A stretch of DNA of 64,000 nt from Ophioceras dolichostomum (GCA_003049485.1 PYST01000033.1:1-64000); one strand, 5' to 3'. Counted from the first letter of the stretch, positions 24,801 to 36,688 are shown. Notes: a model not told the origin generated them from the sequence alone. Numbers and translations: made by a program.

Positions 24801-27800
24801 GTGCATGCATTGACTAGAGGAAATAGGAGGAGTAGATGTTCCAGAGAGGTCGAGATAGGTCCAGAGGGCCCGTCCCTTGCCGTCCAGCCGTCTTTGCTGT
24901 GTCCTCCTCGAAAAGATATCAGATGTCACAATTAGAAACTTGTGGCGTTCCGGGCGGGGTCATACCCTTCCTTCTCCCCCGCTCCTCCGTCCATACAAGT
25001 GTTGAGATATTCTTCTCTCTCTGACGAATGGTGATAGGAAGATATCGAGAACGTACAGGCCGGCCGAAAGTGTGACCGTATGATGTTGAGGAAAGGGGTT
25101 GTCCCAGCTCGACCGCCGTCGTCACAGAGATGGTGAGGCAAGCTCTGTCTTCGCTCCTGTGAGGGTGTGGGATCTATGTATTTGGATTCACAGCACAGCT
25201 CGTCTTCCATCCCATCCTTGACGAGGATGCCACGCGAAGGAGAGACATGCAGGCAGGGAGCACATCCGTCACGAAGGTGGTGTGGGTGGCCATTTTCTCC
25301 CACCTCCCCCTCCTTGAGCAATAAATAAGCCGAACAGGGGGTGTTTGGTGGAGGGAAAGAAAGAGGGAAGGAGGAGAACGAGGAGGAAGGAAATGTGAAC
25401 GAAGTGAGACAAAAAGATACGATTGGTTGACAATTACAGTAAACTGACCAATGAGAGAATTTAGCTGGGCCATCCTGTGGCTAGCGCGAAAGGACGTCGG
25501 TTCGACAAATGGGACCAGGATGCACCTCTGCGGCGGACGTCCCCCCTCCTGTCCTCCTCATCAGTACCCTCGTCCTCATTGTTTGTTGGAGAATGTGAGT
25601 GTGTTCGTCTCCGGGGAGGAGCGGGAAGAAAGGAGATGCCGTCTCAAAATGTCTCTGATCAAGACGTCTAGAAGCCCCTCCCCCCCCTTCGACCTTGGGG
25701 GGACGATGATTACCAAACTCGGGGGCATTAAATACGGCGGCATAACCACCACCGAGAGCACAAGAATCACGTTTGTGGCCCCCGAAGTTCGATGACATGT
25801 TTTTGTTCCTCTCGACTTACACAAAGATATGCTTTCAGGGTATATCTCCGGTTTGTGCGCCGCGAAGGCTTGTCACCCCTCGGCAGGTGATCTCGCACAA
25901 TGATGGACATACATAGTAGGACGAAACTAGGTAGTAGGTTAGGTGCCTCTGATGTTGGCGGTCTGCTCGGCCGGCCGGCTGCGCTTTTTGCATGATTTCC
26001 AACGGCGTCTGTTCACCCGCGAACCTAGTCCTAGCGTCCCCTTATCTCACGGACAAATCAGAATTGCTGGTGGCCAGGCGCTGGCCGGCTTGCAGAGGAT
26101 AGAAGGGGACGGAGGCGGACGACTATCCACTTGCTCGGTCTGGACAAGGGTGGTCCCACGAGAGCTGATGGCTGCCCTTTTTTCTGATGCTAACTCCTCG
26201 ACGCCGCCCCAAAAAAGCCACGGTCTCGTCGTGGTTTAGGTTTTCCTTTCGTGGCGTCCAGAGAACTTCAAGAAACGCTCTCTGGGCCTCTCTCGTGGCT
26301 GGGCACATGCTCAATGTGGAATGCTCGGAGCCGTTTCACAGCTCTCACCGACATTGTGAACATACTGGTCGATCTGAGAGCACAGCAGGAAGCAGACTAC
26401 AAGTATGCAGAGGCAAGGCCACGCTAGAACCGAGTCTTGTCGTCATGAAGAGCGAACGGGAGGGAGGGAGGGAGAATGGAACCCTTCCGCGCTGAAATTC
26501 TAAGACATACAGGACGGAAGCACGCAGTCTGGCGGCAGACTTATCCTGCAGCGAGGCTTCCTGCGGCCGCTGTTGGCTGAGGTTGGCGATCTGATGTTTC
26601 TGGTTGTGATGTTCGAGTGGTTTGGTCAACAATATGCGAGATGGGGAGTTGCTACGAAGTGTTGATGGGCGGATCCAACACCGAAGGTACCCGACGTAGG
26701 TCACTTTTTGCCCCTCTTTTAGCGCACAACGTTCTGGCAGCGGCATCCCGCCCCAGCCTTTTCCGACCAGACTCCGGCACATCTTTCCAAAAACCCACCG
26801 AAGCAGAATCTGCTCAACCGTCATTCCCACCAGCCGCTTCGCCGTGCGCCCACGTCCATCCTCCATCATGATCATTTTTTGACACAGTCGGCCGCTCGGC
26901 CTAAACAAGATCCCCAGTAGCACGAGAGAGATCGTCTGCGTGCTGTTTTTTCATCCTTCCTGTTAAGATTCTGGCCCCCTATAGTCCCCCGATGTTCTGT
27001 GCCACCGGATTCCTCCAAGTTCTCCTCTCTCGTTCTCCACCACCAACGAAGAAGAGATCGGTTGGTTGAAGGCGAGTGCTGGGTTCAATATCGGGGAGCG
27101 AGAAAGAGGAAAGGAAGACGACAAGACGATGTTTCCCCCCTCCTTCCTCGAGGGGAATTGAGTACGCGGCAGCCGGCCGGATAGCCTGCCATCAAAGCGG
27201 TCTCAATCGCTGGAGCTGGACCATACTGGCGCCGAATTGAGTCAGGATTGCTCCCCATGCTGCTGGATGCTGCTGGGGTATCACTACCAATGACATCGTT
27301 GAGAAGTGCGCGCAGCGCTCTCATAGGGCGTTGGCCATATGCACCTCCCAGGGCTCTGTCTCCCCTTCTGCAGGCCGAGGGTCTGCTAAGCGGCGCAGCT
27401 CCTGCTGATGCAGCAAACTGGGGCTAGCGGCCAGGCGAGAAGCGACAGCAGCTAGGCGGCAGCCGGACACGGCTTGGATCTCTTGGCCGCATCCCAGCGT
27501 CTGTTCTCTGCAGCGAGCGCCTGCAGCTAGCACCCTCGCACTATTTTCCCACATGCCTTCAGGCCCTCACTCTTCTCTCTCTCTTCTCTTTCTTCCCCGA
27601 TGTTCGGATGTACCAGCGTACCAGCGTACCAGCGTACCAGCAGTGTCACCCCCCTTCATCCATCCTACCCCCTCTCGCCTCTCGCCTCTCTCGTCTACTG
27701 ATCCACGGATTGATGGAACCATTGTCAATGTATGGCGGGTTCCGTCTCAACGGCTCACCCACAAGAATCTCCTCCCTCCTGTATTCCGTGCTCCCGTACT

Positions 27801-28650
27801 TTCCGACGTATCCCAACATCGTCCCGGCTGATTTTCCCATTTCACACCCCTCAACATACAAGCAAAGACAAAATCGTGCTCGGTGACTCAATCCAAAGTA
27901 CACTCGCTTGCTGAAGTGGTTACTGGCCGCTATTTGCTGGTGGACTCTACCTTGCCGTCCGATCTGCCCTGGCTGCATATGTGGTCCTGCCAATCCAGAC
28001 CCTGCCTCGGCGATTCCTTTCCTGTGCCTGTGTCCCATCATTCAACACATGCACATGACCTTGTACACTTGAAGTCCAAGTGCCCTCCCGTCTACTTCCG
28101 TCTGCCTGTGCAAGGGTGTTAGGGGTGTTGCGCCACACCGTCCAAGGAATAGCAACATGGCACATTAGCTTGCTTTTCCTCAACGCAGGCGGACCGGGAC
28201 TTGGGACCAGACCGGCTCCCAGACTGTCTTTCCTTTTTTTTCTTTTCACCCCACATCCGTAAGGAGTGGGGACTCCTACTTTGGGTCCTGATGCGGGCTG
28301 GCTGGCTGGCTTGGTGGCTGGTGCCGGTGATAGAGGCACGCCTTACTGTTCCGGATTTGCCATGCTCTTCGCCATCGCGCTCTATGACAGCTCTGAGTGG
28401 GTGAAATCGTGCATACACTGGGCAACAAGATGGCGTACCACCTATATACCTCTTTTTCGCCCTCTCGCCCTGTCGCCCCTCGCCCCTCGATGTCCCGATG
28501 TTTCCTTCTGCTTCTCCTCTCTTTTCCGCTTGTGCTCACTTACTCTCGCTGCTGACCCCTTTCACATCTTGGACGGCAAACAGTCTGCTTAGTCTGTCTC
28601 TCAGCCAGCCAGTCTGTTTCTGGACGGCGTGTCTTCTCACCAGAAGAACC
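18825..28650. other. Very long gene-free region, left of the assembly gap
   Basis: Almost 10 kb with only short open frames and no recognisable domain, tRNA, rRNA or transposon. Strand asymmetry is marked: the plus strand is purine-rich at about 21.36-22.5 kb and 25.3-25.7 kb, and pyrimidine-rich from about 27.5 kb onward. Small tandem motifs occur (GGTGGGTAGATAGG near 21361; an 8-bp repeat at 27610). It lies upstream of the 1913-residue gene, so it may hold a long promoter, a long 5' leader with introns, or non-coding RNA. None of these can be decided from sequence alone. Confidence 0.5.
27610..27641 (+). repeat. 8-bp tandem repeat, four copies
   Basis: Four perfect head-to-tail copies of GTACCAGC in the gene-free region. 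Confidence 0.9.
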
Positions 28651-28743
28651 NNNNNNNNNNNNNNNNNNNNNNNNNNNNNNNNNNNNNNNNNNNNNNNNNN
28701 NNNNNNNNNNNNNNNNNNNNNNNNNNNNNNNNNNNNNNNNNNN
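28651..28743. other. Assembly gap (93 N)
   Basis: A run of unknown bases. The sequence on both sides is pyrimidine-rich and non-coding in character. The true gap size is not known. Confidence 0.99.
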
Positions 28744-29690
28744 AGGTTCTAATCCCCTCGCTTTACAACTACTCTCTCATAAGCATTTTCTTCAACTGAG
28801 GACAGGCTTCTCTCTCGGTCAGGGCCAAAATACACCGGGGGTCCTTGGATCGGCACCGCCTTTAAACGCCGTCCTGCTGTTCCACACCACCACTACAACA
28901 CTACGACACCACTACCACCACCAACACTACCAGACCGAGTCCCCTCACTCCCACGCCAATCTACCCACCCACCCTCCTACCACCAGCACTGGCTTACACG
29001 CCAGCCGCGCAAACGACCTACACGTCTGGTGCCCCTCCATCAGGGCTTCCCTTCTCCTTCACCCATTTGCACAATCACGTTGTGCCCTGTGGATATTCCC
29101 CCAACCGCCGTTGTCTGTCAGGGGACCCCTCTTTCTTCTTTCGTGATCGGCCGGCTTTCCCTTCTCATCTGTTGTATTATTCTTTTTTGACATACAACAT
29201 CTCCTTTTTCTTCCTTCTTTCGACTTCTCTCTTTACTATTTTCCCCATGAGTCTTTACCCTGTTCTTCTGCCGCCGATCTAGCTGGCCCTCCCAGGACGC
29301 CTGCCTGCTGGACTCAGAACATCCTTCTAAACTTGCCTGGATAATTCTTAGTCAGACCCTCCCTCAGCACACTCGGCCGCATCCTTCCCGGACTGGAGGT
29401 CACACAATCGAACGCGTGCCGCGAGGGAATAATACCGGGTCAGCACCTAATCAGCGCTGCTCGCAAGCCATCATCAGCGTACGAGCACGATCACCAGAGG
29501 GCGTTCCCGTCAGTTGTGGACGCCGGCATACCCTATCTCCTGACCACCGCATAGTCGGGAAAGTGGACTGTCGTCGTATATATTTTATTGCCCGCGTGGT
29601 TTAAGGATGGCCCTGTAACGGAAACGCTCCCGCTCTCCTTGGTACTATGTCCAGGATCCCGCTCTCATTTATACCTACCACAATTTAAAG
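28744..29690 (+). promoter_or_regulatory. Pyrimidine-rich leader of the 1913-residue gene
   Basis: The 950 bp before the ATG at 29691 are strongly C/T-rich on the plus strand, as in fungal 5' untranslated leaders, and contain CCACCAC runs at 28885-28935. Short upstream frames at about 29067-29282 and 29416-29604 could act as upstream ORFs if this stretch is transcribed. Confidence 0.45.
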
Positions 29691-32600
29691 ATGGCCTCGC
29701 TCAGGTACGGGTCCAGGCCAAGAGCCGGGAGATTGGACGACGGGTCGCCGTCGGCACCAGGAAGGACGGCGTTGGGCACAGACGCGGGTGTACCCAGGGA
29801 ATTTGCTGCCATGGACGAATCGACGGCTTCTGCGCAACCTCGACGCTTTCGACTCGGTATGGATCTTCCTCGCCAGCAAGGACAACAGGATGTCGCCGCA
29901 ACCGCCGCCGCACTTCAGCCAAAACCCCAAGGGTCCAGCAGGATACCACAGGTTCCTTCCTCGGCGACCAGACGACCTTCCGCCACTGGCCGAGACCACT
30001 CACGGCCACCATTAACTCACCAGGATAAACCATGGGGATCCAGCTCACCAAGCTACACCGGGTCGATGAGGTCAGCATCCTACACCAGCGTTTCTTCCAG
30101 GGCTTCACCTTCTCGTATGCCTAGGGACGGGAGCTTGACCAGGCGCAACCCGGCTCAGGAGACTGTCACTGGCCAACGGAACGATTCCGGGAGCGGATCC
30201 AACCGGACGGGCTCCTCTTCCTCTTCTTCTTTCCCACGTCCAAGGATTTCCCTGGAATCGCCAGACGGGACCCAACTGGATCGTGGCCTGACCGAGAGCC
30301 CAATGGAAGTGCACATGGCGATGCAGGTCGAAGTGCCAACCACCACGACCAGCGCGCAGACTGTAAGGATCTACCCGGAACTGGATCGATACCGCGACAT
30401 CAAGCCGCCCACCGCGGTTGAGCTGCCGTTCCCGTTGTCAACGCACGACCTCCCGCCGCCGACGCCGCTGTTTTCGGGCACCAGCAGCGGGGTTAGTGGA
30501 TATAGCGGAAGCCCCTCAACACGGTTTTCTGGATCGCCGGGACCCGGTCCCTACAGCCGAGACACCACCCCCACCACCTCGATTTCGTCGCAGTCACCGG
30601 GCCTCGTCGCCCCGCTTCGACTCGCGGCCCCTAGAGTAAGACAGAACAGTCCCGCGGCAGCGCAGACGGCCCACGTGGCCCACGCGACTCACTCAACTCC
30701 CACACAACACGGCGCGGCGCGCCCAATTACACCTCATGCGAGACCCCCGGTTACCCGAAGAAGAACCGGCAGCATACCAAATGAGGTCGACTCGATAAGC
30801 GCCGATCCGCTTGGGCTAGCGGCCGTCAGGGAGGCCTTGACGTCCTCCTCATCAAACTCGACTGTGCATGAAGGGGAAAAGAGGCAGGGCTGGGAGAAGG
30901 GCGAGAAGGGCGAGAAGGGTGAGAAGGGCAAGGAAAGAGAAAAAGAAAAGAAGAAGAAGAAGACGAGGCTGGACGCGCCACCACCCAGCCCGCCGCCTAG
31001 AAAGTCGTCGCAGCATTTCAAGAAGGTGGGCAGCCGAGATGAGGAGCCATCTCCCTCGAAGCCGGCGCGCGAACCCGCGCAGCCAATCATGATGCCGGCG
31101 TCGCCTCCGACGACAGCGCCACCGGCTCCGACCAGTAGAACAGCCAGCAATGCCGGCAGACCCACTGGGCCATCCCCATCCCCATCACTCCCACCCCAGG
31201 CAGCGAACACACTGGCCACCACCATTACGCAGACCACTCAGCCCCATCCCGTCACATCTCGCCCATCACGCTCAATATCAAAAGGAGCGCCACCTTCCAG
31301 GCCCAGTCGTGATGGCACTCCAGACCTCCAATCCCAACTCGGTCTCCCCCTGCCTGTTATCCATAGCAATCTCTCATCGACCTCTCTTTCGGAGAGGCGC
31401 CAGAGCATGCCCCTCGGCCCCGGCTCTCGCAATCAGAGCATTGGACCTACCTCCCGCCGTCAGCACTCCCAGCAACCACCTCAGTCAAGGTTGCCCGTTG
31501 TTGACCGGGAGCCCACCCCGGCACCACCCCGGCCAGATGGAAATGGCAATGGTAATGGTAATAATACTGCCACCACGCTCCCCACTAGCACCACGAGCAC
31601 CACAAGCACCACGAGCATCTCCACTTCTAGCCGCATCAGGCGGCCCAGCAATTCGGAACCCACGGCCAGCCGCACGCCTAGTCCCAACGTGTCGACCTTC
31701 AGGACCCGATTCCCACTCTTCGGCCGACGTACAAAGACCACAGCAGCGCCGCACGATGGATCCTCTGCCTCAGGTGCGGCTGCTCCTGCTGCCGCTTCTG
31801 ACAAGAACGACAAGCAACCTCGAAAGGGACCTGCAGCTGGCACCGGCCACGAAGGATACGGGCGAATTGGGGCGACACACCACCGCCGCCGGAGTAGCGG
31901 CGTCCTCGCCCGCGGACTTGCGGGGACTATGTCCTCGCAGGAAAGCTTGGAGCTCAGACTATCTGACGACCCGTTCCTGCAAGAGCGCATCAACCCTGTT
32001 GTCATCGCCGGCGGCGCCGTCGTCCATAACCAGAACCGCCTAGCCCCCGACACCCTGAGCCGGACCGAGAGTAACCAGAGCCTGCCATCGGGCTACTCGA
32101 GGACGGGGTCGGACGTCTCCCTCTCGTCGCGCGGCGAGAGGACCACGCTTTGGCCGTCTGCTCTCCCTAGAGGTGCCACTCCAACGCCATCGCTGGGCGG
32201 CCGCCGTCCGTCGGATAGCAGCGACTCTGAGGCGCTTGCTATGAGATCCACCCTTGCCTTCAGGAGATCCATGCAGAAGCTCAAAGTTGGTGCCGACCAG
32301 ACGTCCATGAAGATGCCGAGGCCCCTGCTTGTGTGCGCGCCATCCAGCGGCGTGAGTTCCCCGGATATGACCAGCTACGACACCACCGTCATGTCAGACG
32401 ACTCTGCCTTCGATCCCGTCCCCACGATGGCCACTCGAGGCCGAGCATTGTCCAACACCAGAGAGGCCGCCTCCGGGTCGACTACTTCTACATCTGCCTC
32501 CGTGTCCACACCCACCACATCCGCCACCGCCGCAGCCGTGGCTACACCCAAGAAGCTCACCAAGAGGGCAAAATCTCCTCGGAAATGGAACTTCTTCGGA

Positions 32601-35432
32601 CGGTCGTCGAGCCAGCCCGCGGCAGTGGCCAAGAAGAGGAGTCCCGAGCCGCCCCTCCCGGTTGCCGCCACGGTCAAGGTGGTGCAGTCGAAGCCTGTCG
32701 CCTTTTATACCATGATCGACTCGTCTGAGCAGGGGGATGTCGGCGTGATGGATGTGCAGGACGTTTTGCGCGATGCGAATCTGCTGGCTGCTCCGTCGCC
32801 TCAGCTTCAACTCCAACCACAGCTCCAACCGCAACCCCAACGGCAGTCTCGGCTACAGAGCCCGTTCAGAAGGGAGCGGCGGCCCTCAGCCAGCGAGAGG
32901 TCGATTGCCAGCATAGATGCTACCGTCAGCGCCGCGAGATCGCTCCCGCAAGAGACGATGACAGCTTCCCGACCAGTACTGGATGGGTATCAGTCTCCCG
33001 AGGTGCCACAGTGGACGGATACGCCGATGGTGGCGACGCCGGAGCCGTTTCCAACGACGCCGGAACCAGTAGCCCCAAGCCTTGCAACATCCCCCGCCCC
33101 ACCGCAACCACCAACGACGCAACGAGGCCGCGGCCGGCCCAGTCGATTGCCCCAGGTTGGACGTATCCCCAAAGTCGTGAGCGCACGGCCAGAGCAAACA
33201 TCACCGAAGAGTTTCTCGCGGCCCTTCAACCGCATCAGCGTACAAGTGCCTCCCATCCGAGGTGTCCTCGACGTGGACTCCGTGGCCAAGGGGCCAAGCC
33301 CACCCAGACCGTCGACCCCTGAGCCCGCATCCCAACCAACAAGTGAGACGGAGCATCCATCTCTGGAAGGCTCCACACTTGAAGGCGGAGCTGACACCAT
33401 CACTGCAGTGTCTAACCCTCGTCCCCAGCGTCGCTCACGGGGTTTCACCCCCGATATGAGTATGGGTGCCTCGCCTGCTGCGGCAGGTGGCTTCGGGGCT
33501 CGCGAGTTCCTGTCGTTCACGCCGCCCCGCAAGGACTCGCAGTGCACGTCGTTCACGACGACGTCGACGAGCTCCGGCGGCTTGTACAGCTACGCGGATG
33601 CCACAGCCGTGATCCCCGCCCCCAACGCGCCCTTGGCAGAGGACGAGGTTTGGCTCGAGTATGACGACTTCTTCGGAGACGAGGGCGGACACAAGGCACC
33701 GCCCTCCGCGAGCTCCTCTCAGGGGACGCCCTTCTATCTCGAAGGCTACACTGAGCGGCTGCGGGCGAGGCAGATGGCAGTGGCCAAGTCCCAGGAATCG
33801 CCGACTGTTGCTGCTACGCATGGTCATCGGGCACTTGGTCGCGCTGACAGCAGTGCTGTGGGCCGAGCGATGGTCAGAGGGACAAGAGAGGAAGCTGGCA
33901 GGGAGGTCGAGCAGGAAGTCGAGAGGGAAATTGAGAGGGAGACCGGGATGGAGAGGGAGCCGGTCCCCTCAAGCATCTACAGCACTGACCTCACGACCCA
34001 GCTTGATGATGCCCTGGAGACTGGAGTGATCCCCATCTCGCCACCATTCTCCGTCTCGGAGTTCGTCTCGGGATATGGCGACCAGACCATCACCATCGAG
34101 CCCCTTAAACCCAGCCAGACCAAGATCCCTGCCGCCCAGACCCCACCCGCGGCTAGTGTGACTGTGGTCCAGCGGGACAGCACGTCGTCTACCACCAGCA
34201 GCGCGCGGCGACAGCGAGGAAACCGACAGCCCCAGCACAACCAACGCGCCTCGGTTGCCAGTGCCGCCTCGAGCCTACTTTCTGAGGACAATTCGCCGTT
34301 GTCACAGGTTAATCTCCGCGTGGGGTCCATGACGGTCTCCAAGTGGCTCACCTTCGGCCATGTGCTGTTCAGCCCGGCCCGTGAGGAGGTCACGCAGCTT
34401 GTTCCCGCAGGCTCCTCGCTGAAGCGACACTCGATCCTCGTCATCGACGGCCTGGGCAACGACGACTGGTCGTTCTACGCAGCCGAAACTTACCCGTCCG
34501 CGACGTTCTTCAACCTCTCGCCCCGAGCCCCCCTGCCTGGAGACGACCCGTCCGACCCGTCCGACCCGTCCGACCCGTCCGAGGACAACAACGGCAACCG
34601 CCACAACAGCAACAGCAGCACCTCTGCCGGCTCCCCGCCCTCGTCGTTCCCACTCAGCCCACCCAACCACCACCAGATCCAGTACATGTCCCACCTCGAC
34701 CGGTTCCCCTTCGCGCCCGAGAGCTTCACGGCCGTCGTGTACCGCTTCCCAGCCGCCGCCCCGGAGTCGCACTACCGCAACATCGTGTCGGAGGCGCGCA
34801 GGGTGCTCAAGCCCGGCGGCTTCATCGAGCTGTCCATCCTGGACCTCGACCTCAACAACATGGGCAACCGCTCGCGGCGCGTCGTCCGCAGGCTCAAGGA
34901 GCGCGTCAATTTCGCCTCGCCCGAGACGAGCCTGGGCTCCGCGGCGGACCTGCTGCTGCGGCTCATGGGCCGGCGCGGCTTCGTCGACATCAAGAGCTGC
35001 CGCGTCGGCGTGCCGGTTGCCAGCGCCATCACGTCCACCTCCTCGGCGACCACGTCTTCGATCTCGGGGGCCAGCGGCAGCAGCGAGATCGGCATAGGCC
35101 ACCAGCAGCAGCAGCAGCAGCAGCAGTCGCAGCAGGTGCCAATGGCGAAGAAGAAGGACAACCGCAGCCTGGCCGAGATGATGAGCGACGAGAGCCCCGT
35201 TGCGGATGAGTCTATCACCAAGATGGTCGCCAAGGTTGGACGCTGGTGGTTCACCCGCTGCTATGAGAGCGCTGCTAACGCCAACGCCAACACGACCGCG
35301 ACGACGAGCCGCAGCATCTGGAACGACAAGGCACTGCTGAGCGAGTGCGAGGAGTGGTGCACGAGCTTGAAGCTGATGGTCTGTCACGCACGCGTGCCTG
35401 ATGATGGCCGGTCGAGAGTTGCGAGCATCTAA
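29691..35432 (+). CDS. Large disordered protein with C-terminal methyltransferase-like domain
   Basis: One uninterrupted frame of 1913 codons. Residues 1 to about 1300 are Ser/Pro/Thr/Arg-rich and low in complexity, with a Lys/Glu/Gly run (GEKGEKGEKGEK) near 400-420 and scattered basic stretches. After about 1300 the sequence looks more constrained, with blocks such as VWLEYDDFFGDEG and VGSMTVSKWLTFGHVLFSP. The C-terminal 350 residues resemble a class I SAM methyltransferase. ILVIDGLGNDDW (about 1580) stands where motif I should be, but the usual GxGxG is not kept. A hydrophobic post-motif strand precedes SEARRVLKPGGFIELSI (about 1703), the usual motif before the last strands. The fold is cut by a DPS repeat (about 1619-1630) and a polyglutamine run (about 1805). 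Catalysis is doubtful. The start could be the later ATG at 29811. The role is unknown. Confidence 0.85.
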   Translation: MASLRYGSRPRAGRLDDGSPSAPGRTALGTDAGVPREFAAMDESTASAQPRRFRLGMDLPRQQGQQDVAATAAALQPKPQGSSRIPQVPSSATRRPSATGRDHSRPPLTHQDKPWGSSSPSYTGSMRSASYTSVSSRASPSRMPRDGSLTRRNPAQETVTGQRNDSGSGSNRTGSSSSSSFPRPRISLESPDGTQLDRGLTESPMEVHMAMQVEVPTTTTSAQTVRIYPELDRYRDIKPPTAVELPFPLSTHDLPPPTPLFSGTSSGVSGYSGSPSTRFSGSPGPGPYSRDTTPTTSISSQSPGLVAPLRLAAPRVRQNSPAAAQTAHVAHATHSTPTQHGAARPITPHARPPVTRRRTGSIPNEVDSISADPLGLAAVREALTSSSSNSTVHEGEKRQGWEKGEKGEKGEKGKEREKEKKKKKTRLDAPPPSPPPRKSSQHFKKVGSRDEEPSPSKPAREPAQPIMMPASPPTTAPPAPTSRTASNAGRPTGPSPSPSLPPQAANTLATTITQTTQPHPVTSRPSRSISKGAPPSRPSRDGTPDLQSQLGLPLPVIHSNLSSTSLSERRQSMPLGPGSRNQSIGPTSRRQHSQQPPQSRLPVVDREPTPAPPRPDGNGNGNGNNTATTLPTSTTSTTSTTSISTSSRIRRPSNSEPTASRTPSPNVSTFRTRFPLFGRRTKTTAAPHDGSSASGAAAPAAASDKNDKQPRKGPAAGTGHEGYGRIGATHHRRRSSGVLARGLAGTMSSQESLELRLSDDPFLQERINPVVIAGGAVVHNQNRLAPDTLSRTESNQSLPSGYSRTGSDVSLSSRGERTTLWPSALPRGATPTPSLGGRRPSDSSDSEALAMRSTLAFRRSMQKLKVGADQTSMKMPRPLLVCAPSSGVSSPDMTSYDTTVMSDDSAFDPVPTMATRGRALSNTREAASGSTTSTSASVSTPTTSATAAAVATPKKLTKRAKSPRKWNFFGRSSSQPAAVAKKRSPEPPLPVAATVKVVQSKPVAFYTMIDSSEQGDVGVMDVQDVLRDANLLAAPSPQLQLQPQLQPQPQRQSRLQSPFRRERRPSASERSIASIDATVSAARSLPQETMTASRPVLDGYQSPEVPQWTDTPMVATPEPFPTTPEPVAPSLATSPAPPQPPTTQRGRGRPSRLPQVGRIPKVVSARPEQTSPKSFSRPFNRISVQVPPIRGVLDVDSVAKGPSPPRPSTPEPASQPTSETEHPSLEGSTLEGGADTITAVSNPRPQRRSRGFTPDMSMGASPAAAGGFGAREFLSFTPPRKDSQCTSFTTTSTSSGGLYSYADATAVIPAPNAPLAEDEVWLEYDDFFGDEGGHKAPPSASSSQGTPFYLEGYTERLRARQMAVAKSQESPTVAATHGHRALGRADSSAVGRAMVRGTREEAGREVEQEVEREIERETGMEREPVPSSIYSTDLTTQLDDALETGVIPISPPFSVSEFVSGYGDQTITIEPLKPSQTKIPAAQTPPAASVTVVQRDSTSSTTSSARRQRGNRQPQHNQRASVASAASSLLSEDNSPLSQVNLRVGSMTVSKWLTFGHVLFSPAREEVTQLVPAGSSLKRHSILVIDGLGNDDWSFYAAETYPSATFFNLSPRAPLPGDDPSDPSDPSDPSEDNNGNRHNSNSSTSAGSPPSSFPLSPPNHHQIQYMSHLDRFPFAPESFTAVVYRFPAAAPESHYRNIVSEARRVLKPGGFIELSILDLDLNNMGNRSRRVVRRLKERVNFASPETSLGSAADLLLRLMGRRGFVDIKSCRVGVPVASAITSTSSATTSSISGASGSSEIGIGHQQQQQQQQSQQVPMAKKKDNRSLAEMMSDESPVADESITKMVAKVGRWWFTRCYESAANANANTTATTSRSIWNDKALLSECEEWCTSLKLMVCHARVPDDGRSRVASI
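34545..34580 (+). repeat. 9-bp in-frame tandem repeat
   Basis: Four perfect copies of GACCCGTCC encode Asp-Pro-Ser repeats inside the methyltransferase-like region of the 1913-residue protein. Confidence 0.95.
35103..35126 (+). repeat. CAG repeat coding polyglutamine
   Basis: Eight consecutive CAG codons, followed by a TCG and two more CAG, near the C-terminus of the 1913-residue protein. Confidence 0.9.
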
Positions 35433-36688
35433 TCACTTGTTCTCCCCGTCTCCTTCACCTTTCCACGCTTACAAACCTACATAACATACCTTACCTAGTC
35501 CCTATCATATTCCTGCTCTTTTCTAGCGTGCTTTAAGTTTAATCTTCATTCCGTCTGTCCCTACCAGCGCGGCGCAGGATTTTGTTTCAATTCTTTCACG
35601 GCTCAACGTCACGATACCTCAGTCCCCATCCTCTCCCCTTTTCAACAACGACGACGACGACGATACTGCCACATGGATCCATCTAGCATTGCTTTACTGC
35701 TAAGAAAAAAGCTTTCATCTACGTCTATATTTCTCAGACAAAGATCAAGACTAAGACAGGCGCAAGCCTTTCCTACCTACCCCTTTTCTTCCGCCGGCGG
35801 ATTCTTACGATAATAGTCCACCCAATCCGATCACGCGTGCGCCCCCCTTAGAAGACACGTCTCCGCACATGCTTTCTCTTCATTGTCTATCACAACGAAA
35901 AAAGAAAGCCAAAAGCCCAGACAAAAGCATCACTGGAGATGCCAGGCTCTGCGAAGAGCCCTGGCCGCCATCCTCCCCGTCCCCCAGACGCGGTACATAA
36001 CAACAAACTTTATGCACTACATTACAGAAAGAACAGAGGCTGGGCGCCCACACGGCCGACAGACAAACAGAACAACCACCACCTCCCCGGAAGCGACGCC
36101 GGTCGAGCACAGCACGGCGTTTTTTCCCCTCCACCTCCTTATCGTAATGTTTTGAACGGGGTTTTGTGTTTTCCTTTTATCTACATATACACGAATACGT
36201 TCTACGACCTTTCCCCTGGCTGGAGTTTTCTTGTCCTATCTTTGGCTTACCTTGTCCTTCTCTGGCCGCGGGTTTGGCATTAATACTTCTTTGCTTTTTG
36301 CTTTTTGATACACGGACGCACACACCTATACACGATATCGTTCTCGTTTGTTGAGACAGCTGGCCTTTTTTTCTGTTGGGTGTTGGGTTCCTCAAGTCTC
36401 TGAAGGGGAGAGAGGGATGATGATGACGATGATGGTAGCTGCCGCTTGGGCAGGGGAACCGGACTGGACTAAGTGGATGGGGCTTGGAGGAGGCTTCTAA
36501 TGTTCCGGCCTGGTGAGTTGGCTCACAGGGTCTTGGATTGAGGTTGTTCCTGAGGCTATGTAGGTATGTATGTAGCTATGTAGTAGCTAGCCTGACATGT
36601 CGTGTCGAAGCGGTTTGATATAAGAGATACCCTTTTATTTTGCGCAAACATCTTCTTGCAACCTTTATGCGCTGTTACCTCAGTAGGC
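35433..36688. other. Intergenic 3' flank
   Basis: Pyrimidine-rich just after the stop at 35432, then A-rich. Short frames at 35.88-36.4 kb on both strands have no protein character. A TACCTACCTGG motif lies near 36717. No gene or RNA was recognised. Confidence 0.5.

Noticed and set aside
34302..35387. A 361-codon minus-strand frame inside the 1913-residue gene
   Set aside because: Antisense shadow of the methyltransferase-like region; no independent protein features.
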